Positions 1 through 4,621 of a stretch of DNA of 8,771 nucleotides are shown here, piece by piece. The first letter of the stretch is position 1, and every line of letters starts with the position of its first letter. The translations under genes and the position numbers were made by a program. This DNA comes from Hyphomonas sp. (GTDB lineage: Bacteria > Pseudomonadota > Alphaproteobacteria > Caulobacterales > Hyphomonadaceae): assembly GCA_024743015.1 (NCBI GenBank), contig JANSXJ010000139.1:1-8771 (forward strand). Direction: 5' to 3'. The notes beneath the pieces were generated by a model that was not told the origin of the DNA, did no database searches, and saw nothing but the letters and a program-made list of their open reading frames with translations.

Positions 1-65
1 ACACAACCAAGCGCGTCGGTGGGGGTGTGCAGAACTTTGATGCGTTCAAAGTGATGACGTTCTGA
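1..65 (+). CDS. GTA major capsid protein (gp5), C-terminal fragment
   Basis: Only the last 20 codons and the TGA stop (63-65) lie in the window; the reading frame starts at base 3. The residues visible are TTKRVGGGVQNFDAFKVMTF. This matches the conserved end of HK97-fold major capsid proteins of RcGTA-type gene transfer agents, which finish in a TKRVGGG..NFDA-type motif. The identification is supported by position: in RcGTA the capsid gene (g5) comes directly before g6, and a g6 homologue starts 36 bases downstream. The protein would form the icosahedral or slightly oblate GTA head after prohead protease processing. Nothing can be said about the rest of the gene, which lies upstream of the window. 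Confidence 0.85.
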   Translation, partial: TTKRVGGGVQNFDAFKVMTF

Positions 66-101
66 TCCATCGCCGTCCGGCTCAAATAAATCAAAGCGAA
101 G

Positions 102-677
102 ATGATGACAAAACTGACGGTTCTTACACCGCCAGCGGAAGAGCCTGTGACGCTCGCCGCGGCAAAAGACTACTTGCGTCTGGGTCATGAGGGGGAGGAT
201 GAGCTGGTGGCGCAGCTCATCCAAAGCGCTCGGGCCAGGATTGAGCAGGAATTTGCGTTCGCGCTGGTTGAGCAGATACTGTTGGTTAGTTGGACGAACT
301 GGCCAGCGAGTTTGGCTGGGCGCGGGGTCTTGTTACCTCGTCGTCCCGCCACCATGCTATCGAGCGTCCAGGAAATAGGCGCTGAGGGCGGCGTCACCGA
401 CCACACCGACCGGTTCCGACTGGAGTGTGGCCGGCTATGCTTGCGCCCGTGGAGTTTGCAGCCGGACATTGAAACGGATGGTTGGATCGAAGTGGTCTAT
501 CAGGCCGGTTTTGGCGCTGCCGACGATGTTCCTGATGATTTGACAGAGGCGGTGCTTCGCCTCGTATCGGCCTCTTATCGTGCGCGCGGTGAGACGACGT
601 TTTCAACCGTAGCGGAGACGGCTCTCCCGGTCGAGGTTCGGGCAATCCTGGACGCACGGCGGGAGGTTCGATTGTGA
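102..677 (+). CDS. GTA head-tail connector / adaptor protein (gp6)
   Basis: 191 residues, close to the roughly 200 of RcGTA gp6. The N-terminus LTVLTPPAEEPVTLAAAKDY, followed by an EDELVAQLIQSARARIE helix, is the signature of the phage gp6-like / phiE125 gp8-type head-tail connector family: a Pro-x-x-EPVTL-x-x-AK start, then two helices. The C-terminal helix with DDLTEAVLRLVSASYRARGE is also typical. In the family this protein forms the 12-fold ring below the portal that starts the neck. Two tandem ATGs (102 and 105) are possible starts. The upstream bases AAAGCGAAG are a weak ribosome site, so the choice between them is open. Its 3' end overlaps the next gene by GTGA. In RcGTA a stopper gene (g7) would follow here, but the next gene is a g8 homologue. 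Confidence 0.85.
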   Translation: MMTKLTVLTPPAEEPVTLAAAKDYLRLGHEGEDELVAQLIQSARARIEQEFAFALVEQILLVSWTNWPASLAGRGVLLPRRPATMLSSVQEIGAEGGVTDHTDRFRLECGRLCLRPWSLQPDIETDGWIEVVYQAGFGAADDVPDDLTEAVLRLVSASYRARGETTFSTVAETALPVEVRAILDARREVRL

Positions 678-1102
678 GCACAGCCCCTACCTATATGGAA
701 AACGACTCTGACTTAATCGCAACGCTGTTGGAAGCGTTGCGAGGCGATTCCGGTCTGCAAACCATGCTCGGCTCGCCCGCGCGGGTGTTCGATGATGAAA
801 CCCGCGCACCCCTGTTTCCTTACATCATGCTTGAACGATGGGAACGACAGGATGCGAGTACGTCCGGCGTTAACGGCGCCGATCATCGTTTGCAATTTGC
901 GACCCTTTCGCGGGATGGCGGGCATAGCGCAGCGAAGGAACTCCTCGCTGCCTTGCGCATGGCGTTGCAACGCGTCGAACTGATCCTGGACAATCAGCAT
1001 GTCGTGCTGGTGCATCCAACCTATTCAGACGTCATGCGGGCACCAAATCGTCAGGTGTTTCGAGGCGTGATGCGGGTTCGAATTATCACGGAGGAGATCT
1101 GA
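674..1102 (+). CDS. GTA tail terminator / head-tail joining protein (gp8, DUF3168)
   Basis: 142 residues; RcGTA gp8 is about 135. The pattern is that of DUF3168 phage proteins: an N-terminal helix with SDLIATLLEALRGDSGLQ, then PARVFDDETRAPLFPYIMLE, a DHRLQFATLSRDGG strand, an AAKELLAALRMAL helix, and the C-terminal strand RQVFRGVMRVRIITEE. The conserved P-Y-I-x-L-x plus 'ADHRLQF..LSRDGG' layout distinguishes it from gp7-type stoppers. In siphophage-like tails the family caps the tail tube and docks it to the neck. The start is GTG at 674, in a GTGA overlap with the preceding stop and preceded by GGGAGG (661-666). This implies translational coupling to gp6. Confidence 0.85.
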   Translation: MSTAPTYMENDSDLIATLLEALRGDSGLQTMLGSPARVFDDETRAPLFPYIMLERWERQDASTSGVNGADHRLQFATLSRDGGHSAAKELLAALRMALQRVELILDNQHVVLVHPTYSDVMRAPNRQVFRGVMRVRIITEEI

Positions 1103-1104
1103 CC

Positions 1105-1524
1105 ATGGCCGGACAAAAAGGTAGAGACGTCCTTATCAAAGTCTCCGACGGAACAGATTCCGAGACATTCGTTACCCTCGCCGGTATTCGATCAAGCGAC
1201 ATCGAACTCAACGCCCAGGGTGTCGACGGAACGTCTGCTGATAGCACTAATGGATGGCGTGAGATTATTGCTGGAGCAGGCGTGAAATCGGCGCGGGTGC
1301 GCGGAAAAGGTGTGTTCAAGGACGCCGAGAGCGATCAGCGCATGCAAAGCATATTCTTTGCGGGGCAGGTGGTGACCTGGCAGCTGGTGATCCCTGGACT
1401 TGGAGCCCTAACTGGTCCGTTGCACATTCGTGAACTGAAATGGGGTGGCGTGTTCGATGGCGAAGCAAGTTTCTCGGTCGATCTTGAAAGCGCTGGCGCG
1501 CTCGTCCTGGAGGCGATTTCGTGA
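1105..1524 (+). CDS. GTA major tail tube protein (gp9, TP901-1 major tail family)
   Basis: 139 residues, almost the same length as RcGTA gp9 (about 137). It begins MAGQKGRDVLIKV and carries the family landmarks: FVTLAGIRSSDIELN, a GVDGTSADSTNGWREIIAGA segment (family form VD.TS...GWRELLAGAG), then KSARVRGKGVFKDAESDQRM, a FFAGQVVTWQLVIPG strand and the terminal GEASFSVDLESAGALVLEAI. It is expected to be the most abundant tail protein, stacking as hexameric rings to form the DNA conduit. The ATG sits 2 bases after the gp8 stop, with GAGGAG at 1091-1096. The 3' end overlaps gp10 by GTGA. There is no sign of damage. Confidence 0.93.
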   Translation: MAGQKGRDVLIKVSDGTDSETFVTLAGIRSSDIELNAQGVDGTSADSTNGWREIIAGAGVKSARVRGKGVFKDAESDQRMQSIFFAGQVVTWQLVIPGLGALTGPLHIRELKWGGVFDGEASFSVDLESAGALVLEAIS

Positions 1525-1796
1525 ACACGACGCGAGGAGAGCGTCTCCTCATGGTCGACGGAAAGCCCCTTACTGTCTGCCTGACGCTTGGGGCGCTGGC
1601 TGAGCTTGAGCAAGCGTTAGGGTGCACCTCGCTGGCGGATCTTCAGGCTCGCTTGAAATGTTTGTCCGCGTCCGAACTGAAGCGTGTTTTGAAGATCCTG
1701 ATCAGAGGCGACGTGACCGAGACCTCGCTCGAAAGCGTGAGTCCGCGAGATGCCGCACGCGCGGTCGCGGAGGCGTTCTGTGCTGCCCTGGGCTGA
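1521..1796 (+). CDS. GTA gp10-family protein, probable tail assembly chaperone
   Basis: 91 residues. It matches the GTA-gp10 family (Phage_TAC-like): GERLLMVDGKPLTVCLTLGA, followed by LAELEQALGCTSLADLQARL, then a helix SASELKRVLKILIRG and a C-terminal helix DAARAVAEAFCAAL. The 'L.LTLGALAELE..LG' stretch is the family hallmark. By analogy with siphophage tail chaperones (lambda gpG type) it probably coats or chaperones the tape measure during tail assembly; this role is inferred for GTAs. The GTG start at 1521 overlaps the gp9 stop (GTGA), with TGGAGG at 1508-1513. The 3' end overlaps the next small gene by 17 bases. RcGTA gp10 is slightly longer (about 110). Confidence 0.85.
   Translation: MNTTRGERLLMVDGKPLTVCLTLGALAELEQALGCTSLADLQARLKCLSASELKRVLKILIRGDVTETSLESVSPRDAARAVAEAFCAALG
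1769..1773 (+). promoter_or_regulatory. Ribosome binding site that fixes the gp10.1 start
   Basis: GGAGG inside the 3' end of gp10, 6 bases upstream of GTG 1780. It supports GTG 1780 over the out-of-place upstream ATG (1750) or the later ATGs at 1798 and 1801. Starting at the later ATGs would remove the conserved LPWADMMRL start of the family. Confidence 0.6.
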
Positions 1797-1947
1797 CATG
1801 ATGCGACTAGCGCTGGAACGAGGCCTCGCACCAGAGGCGTTCTGGCACCTATCGGTTCGAGAATGGCTCTGGCTGACGGAACCGTCCAAGCTCCAGTTTG
1901 GAGCGAGAGAATTGAAGTCCTTAATGGAGGCATATCCTGATGGATGA
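1780..1947 (+). CDS. GTA gp10.1-type small tail assembly chaperone (TIGR02216-like)
   Basis: A small gene of 55 residues, easily missed. With GTG 1780 as start it reads (M)LPWADMMRLALERGL, then APEAFWHLSVREW, and ends ELKSLMEAYPDG. The layout (F/D-W-x-x-L/M-M-R at the start, L-x-P-E-A-F-W in the middle, L-M-x-x-[FY]-P-D at the end) is that of the short phage tail assembly chaperones (TIGR02216) found between g10 and g11 in RcGTA-type clusters. GGAGG (1769-1773) lies 6 bases upstream. It overlaps gp10 by 17 bases in the +1 frame and the tape-measure gene by 8 bases. The role as a second tail chaperone is inferred from position and from the G/GT chaperone pair of siphophages. Confidence 0.75.
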   Translation: MLPWADMMRLALERGLAPEAFWHLSVREWLWLTEPSKLQFGARELKSLMEAYPDG

Positions 1948-2317
1948 AATTGAAGCAGACTTGCAATCAGTAAGCGATAGTCTGACGCGGCTGGTCGAAG
2001 GTCCGGGCCAGGAAGCTGCGGCCGTCCTCGAACAAGCATTTGGCCGCGCCGGTACCAGCATCGAACAGGCGCTCGGACAGGCCGCACGCTCAGGCGAAAT
2101 GGATTTCCGAAGAATGGCCGAATCCATCCTTGGCGATCTGGCCCGCATCATCGCGGAATCCTTGATTGCGCAATCGGGTTTTCGGCAAATGGGTCAGACC
2201 GTCAATCTCAACATGTCTGTCGGGCGCGGCGCTGACCAGGGATCGATCATTGGAGCAACGAGCTCAATTGCAAATGCGATTGCGGTGGCGGCAGCACGAG
2301 GAGCGCGCTTCACATGA
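1940..2317 (+). CDS. GTA tail tape measure protein (gp11), unusually short
   Basis: 125 residues; RcGTA gp11 is about 219. The N-terminal half is helical and acidic/amphipathic (EIEADLQSVSDSLTRLVEG, then QEAAAVLEQAFGRAGTSIEQ), followed by MDFRRMAESILGDLARIIAE, which corresponds to the conserved helix before the central region of GTA gp11. It then passes almost directly (residues 79-87) into the C-terminal module TVNLNMSVGRGADQ...SSIANAIAVAAARG, the equivalent of the family's V-x-M-N-V-T-T-P-D...Q-I-A-x-x-M-A-R-A end. The Gly-rich middle with the family GEAGPEAIMPL-type motif is absent. The protein should set tail length and lie in the tail lumen. GGAGG at 1926-1930 supports ATG 1940. The 3' end overlaps gp12 by ATGA. 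Confidence 0.75.
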   Translation: MDEIEADLQSVSDSLTRLVEGPGQEAAAVLEQAFGRAGTSIEQALGQAARSGEMDFRRMAESILGDLARIIAESLIAQSGFRQMGQTVNLNMSVGRGADQGSIIGATSSIANAIAVAAARGARFT

Positions 2318-2928
2318 CCGGATTTCATGACGTTGATTTTCCAATAAAGCTGGCCCTCGGCGCTGTCGGAGGTCCGGAATGGAAGACGGAAATCGCTTCA
2401 CTTGCCAGTGGCAAAGAAGTTCGGAACGCCAAATGGTCGAGCTCGAAACGGCGATGGGATGTCGGCAGCGCGGTTTCCAGTTTGGCCGACCTGCAAACTC
2501 TGGTCGGCTTCTTTGAAGCGCGCATGGGGCGTCTGTACGGATTCAGGTTTCGAGATCCACTCGATCATACGAGTGCCGAACCCGGTGCGGAAGTCGGCTC
2601 AGAAGATCAGTTTCTGGGTATCGGGGATGGCAGCCAGTCCGTGTTCCAGCTTTGCAAGCATTATGGCGATTGGACCCGCGCGATATCAAAGCCGGTTCCA
2701 GGGACGGTTCGAGTTTCGATCGACGGCGTCGAACATGTCTCGGGTTGGACGCTTGATACTGATAGCAGTGAGGTTCGATTCTCGTTGGCTCCGACGGTAG
2801 GCGCAGAGATACGGGCGGGATTCGAATTTGACTGTCCCGTGCGATTTGAGAACGACCAAATCAATGGCGTGATCGAAGCCTTTGGCGCTGGCCGCATTGT
2901 CAGCGTGGCTTTGGTCGAACTGTTTTAG
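2314..2928 (+). CDS. GTA distal tail protein (gp12, DUF2460)
   Basis: 204 residues, close to RcGTA gp12 (about 210). It shows the DUF2460 landmarks: an N-terminal FHDVDFPIKLALGAVGGPEW (family F.EV.FP..is.Ga.GGP.w.T.I), then LASGKEVRNAKWSSSKRRWD (family SG.E.RN..W...rr.yd), LQTLVGFFEARMGRLYGFRF, RDPLDH, a central GDGSQSVFQLCKHYG (family GDG....FQL.K.Y), and the C-terminal FDCPVRFENDQI (family FD.PVRFD.D). In the tail tip this protein forms the ring that joins the tail tube to the hub and baseplate. The start lies in an ATGA overlap with gp11, with GAGGAG at 2298-2303. No defects are seen. Confidence 0.92.
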   Translation: MTGFHDVDFPIKLALGAVGGPEWKTEIASLASGKEVRNAKWSSSKRRWDVGSAVSSLADLQTLVGFFEARMGRLYGFRFRDPLDHTSAEPGAEVGSEDQFLGIGDGSQSVFQLCKHYGDWTRAISKPVPGTVRVSIDGVEHVSGWTLDTDSSEVRFSLAPTVGAEIRAGFEFDCPVRFENDQINGVIEAFGAGRIVSVALVELF

Positions 2929-2936
2929 AGGAACAT

Positions 2937-3581
2937 ATGAAGGAAGTTTCTGAAACGCTGACGCTCCGATTTGGAGGCGAGGCTTTAACACTGTGCTTGT
3001 GCTGGCTGTTAACGCGTCGGGATGGTGTTCGTATCGGCGTCACGGACCACGATCGAGCCGTGTCGGCCGGAGGCGTCGTCTATGAGCCGAGTCCGGCGCT
3101 GGATGCGGGTCGGTTCGGGCAAAATGATAGCATGAAACCTGGGCAGGCGACCGCACAGGGCGTCCTGTCGAGCGATCTGATGACCTCGGAGGATCTGGAA
3201 ACTGGCGTTTGGGATGGCTGCCGTGTCGATGTGTATCAGGTTGACTGGACCTTGCCCGATGCCGGGCAGCGCCATGTCTGGAGCGGGTATCTGAGCGAAA
3301 TATCACGGAACCAAATGGGGCAGTTCACGGCTGAGCTCGTCTCGCTGAAGACCGATCTGGAGCGCCCTGTGGGCCGGGTGATGCAACGGCGTTGTGATGC
3401 CGTGCTCGGAGACGAAAGATGCGGACTAAGCGCTGACGGGCGCACTTGCGATCAACGGTTTGAAACTTGCCGGGAAGTTTTCGCAAACTCTGAGAACTAT
3501 CGCGGCTTTCCACATTTGCCCGGAACCGATTTCATTCTCTCCGGCCCGGCTGCAGCAAATAATGATGGAGGGCAGCGATGA
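2937..3581 (+). CDS. GTA baseplate hub protein (gp13, DUF2163 / BR0599 type), internally shortened
   Basis: 214 residues; RcGTA gp13 is about 297. Residues 10-145 follow the DUF2163 pattern: LTLCLCWLLTRRDGVRIGVTDHDR (15-40 region), GVLSSDLMTSEDLETGVWDG, the VDVYQVDW strand, and TAELVSLKTDLERPVGR. The C-terminal BR0599-type part carries RRCDAVLGDERCG, then CDQRFETCREVFANSENYRG and FPHLPGTDF. Four cysteines stand at 153, 162, 171 and 178 (C-x8-C-x8-C-x6-C). In related hub proteins (lambda gpL and, from memory, RcGTA gp13) such cysteines bind an Fe-S cluster. The 70-80 residue segment usually found between the second and third cysteines is reduced to 8 residues. ATG 2937 follows AGAGGA. The gene ends in an ATGA overlap with gp14. 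Confidence 0.88.
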   Translation: MKEVSETLTLRFGGEALTLCLCWLLTRRDGVRIGVTDHDRAVSAGGVVYEPSPALDAGRFGQNDSMKPGQATAQGVLSSDLMTSEDLETGVWDGCRVDVYQVDWTLPDAGQRHVWSGYLSEISRNQMGQFTAELVSLKTDLERPVGRVMQRRCDAVLGDERCGLSADGRTCDQRFETCREVFANSENYRGFPHLPGTDFILSGPAAANNDGGQR

Positions 3582-4030
3582 GCCGACCCGAGATCGTATC
3601 CGCTGCCAGGTCGTGGATCGGTACACCCTATCGCCATCAAGCGAGCGTGAAACATGTTGGGACCGATTGCCTGGGTCTGTTGCGCGGTGTCTGGCGTGAT
3701 GTACTGGGCGATGAACCGGAACCCGTTCCCGCCTATACACCAGATTGGGCCGAGGCGTTGAAACAGGAAACGCTGCTTCAGGCTGCTCGAAAACACCTGA
3801 ACGAAATCGTTCCGACGGCGGCGCAGCCGGGGGATGTGCTGCTCTTCAGAATGGGGTTGGGACACCCGGCGAAACACTGTGCGATCATTTCGGGAGACGC
3901 GCGGATCATACACGCGTATTGGGGACGGGCGGTTTGCGAGACGCGCCTTGTTCCCTGGTGGCAACGCAGAATTGTGGCGGCGTTTGAGTTTCCGAAAACG
4001 CGTCCTCACGCGCCACGCACGGCTGTGTGA
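3578..4030 (+). CDS. GTA NlpC/P60 family peptidase (gp14)
   Basis: 150 residues, the usual length for GTA gp14. It is an NlpC/P60 cysteine peptidase: EIVSAARSWIGTPYRHQASV, then the nucleophile motif GTDCLGLLRGVW (Cys31), an AAQPGDVLLFRMG strand, PAKHCAII with the probable catalytic His100, and RIIHAYWGRAV with His112 as the third polar residue. All three candidate catalytic residues are present, so it looks active. In RcGTA the protein sits in the tail tip and is thought to open peptidoglycan cross-links in the recipient's periplasm during DNA entry. ATG 3578 is in an ATGA overlap with gp13, with GGAGGG at 3567-3572. In RcGTA g15 follows directly; here a foreign-looking cassette intervenes. 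Confidence 0.93.
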   Translation: MSRPEIVSAARSWIGTPYRHQASVKHVGTDCLGLLRGVWRDVLGDEPEPVPAYTPDWAEALKQETLLQAARKHLNEIVPTAAQPGDVLLFRMGLGHPAKHCAIISGDARIIHAYWGRAVCETRLVPWWQRRIVAAFEFPKTRPHAPRTAV

Positions 4031-4040
4031 TCGAGGGTGA

Positions 4041-4069
4041 TTGGCAGTTGTGTGGAGCTGTTTCTAGAT
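4041..4069 (+). promoter_or_regulatory. Weak candidate promoter for the DM13 gene
   Basis: The 82-base gap between gp14 and the DM13 gene contains TTGGCA (4041-4046), a fair -35 box. At a 17-base spacing it is followed by CTAGAT (4064-4069), a poor -10 box. The gap is the only place in the 102-4030 run with room for a promoter, but the match is weak. Transcription from the upstream GTA operon is equally possible. Confidence 0.2.
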
Positions 4070-4112
4070 GGTCTGAATCGAACGAAACAGACCCCGATCC
4101 AGGAGACCTAAA

Positions 4113-4547
4113 ATGAAACTCACCCAAGCCGCTTTCGCTGCTCTTGCCCTCGGTATGACCGGCATGATGATGGCAGCCCCTGTCAGTGCGCAAACCTCTA
4201 TTGCCCAGCAAGCTGCCTTTGCGACCTCGGGCGACTTCATCAAGAAGTCCAAAAAGCTCAAAGGGTCCTGGTCGGTGGTTGAGCGCGACGGGAAGTCGTT
4301 TATTGTGTTCGCGGATGATTTTCGCGCGGCCAATGGCCCAGACCTGAAAGTCTTCCTGTCCCCGAAAAACGTTTCTGATGCGACCGGCAAGAACGCCGTG
4401 GAGGGGTCGCTCAACATTGGCGAGTTGAAGAAGACCAAGGGCACACAGGAATATGAAGTCCCGGCGGGAGTGGATCTGTCTCAGTATGGCAGCGTCCTGG
4501 TTCACTGCGAAGCCTATTCTGTCCTTTGGGGTGGCGGCAATCTGTAG
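4113..4547 (+). CDS. Secreted DM13-domain protein inserted between GTA g14 and g15
   Basis: 144 residues. Residues 1-26 form a Sec signal peptide: MKLTQ, a hydrophobic Ala/Leu/Met core, and APVSA followed by Gln27 as the likely cleavage site. The mature part is a DM13 domain: SGDFIKKSKKLKGSWSVVE, then FIVFADDFRAANGPDLKVFL (the G-P-D-L-x-V-[FY]-L core), SLNIGELKKTKGTQEYEVPA, and the end YGSVLVHCEAYSVLWGGGNL with the family's conserved Cys (Cys132). DM13 domains have been proposed to be redox or electron-transfer related, but no function is proven; the protein should be periplasmic or extracellular. It is not a known GTA component. It has its own leader and ribosome site (AGGAG 4101-4105), and a strong terminator lies 24 bases after its stop. 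This makes it an autonomous, moron-like cassette. There is no sign of decay. Confidence 0.88.
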   Translation: MKLTQAAFAALALGMTGMMMAAPVSAQTSIAQQAAFATSGDFIKKSKKLKGSWSVVERDGKSFIVFADDFRAANGPDLKVFLSPKNVSDATGKNAVEGSLNIGELKKTKGTQEYEVPAGVDLSQYGSVLVHCEAYSVLWGGGNL

Positions 4548-4571
4548 GCGCTAACTCAAATGCAATCACTC

Positions 4572-4603
4572 AAGGCCGGTCAGTTTCCTGACTGGCCTTT
4601 TTT
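4572..4603 (+). terminator. Rho-independent terminator after the DM13 gene, just upstream of g15
   Basis: AAGGCCGGTCAG (4572-4583), a TTTC loop (4584-4587) and CTGACTGGCCTT (4588-4599) form a 12-bp stem with one G-U pair. A six-T run (4598-4603) follows, then ATT. This is a textbook intrinsic terminator. It ends only a few bases before the ribosome site of g15 (4607-4611), so g15 has no room for a promoter of its own downstream of it. g15 transcription must come by read-through or from a promoter inside the DM13 gene. Confidence 0.92.
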
Positions 4604-4606
4604 ATT

Positions 4607-4611
4607 GGGAG
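4607..4611 (+). promoter_or_regulatory. Ribosome binding site for the TTG start of g15
   Basis: GGGAG, 10 bases upstream of TTG 4622. No ATG or GTG lies in frame between the terminator and the conserved N-terminus of the protein, so TTG 4622 is the start. Confidence 0.6.
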
Positions 4612-4621
4612 ATTATCACTC

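Noticed and set aside
1750..1779. ATG 1750 as the start of the small gp10.1 gene (adding MPHARSRRRS)
   Set aside because: The extra residues are unlike the family N-terminus and overlap gp10 further; GTG 1780 has a well-spaced GGAGG and gives the expected family start.
4070..4093. Inverted repeat GGTCTG...CAGACC (12-base loop) in the DM13 leader as an operator or attenuator
   Set aside because: Only 6 bp with a 12-base loop; such a repeat is expected by chance in a leader of this size, and no T run or second structure supports it.
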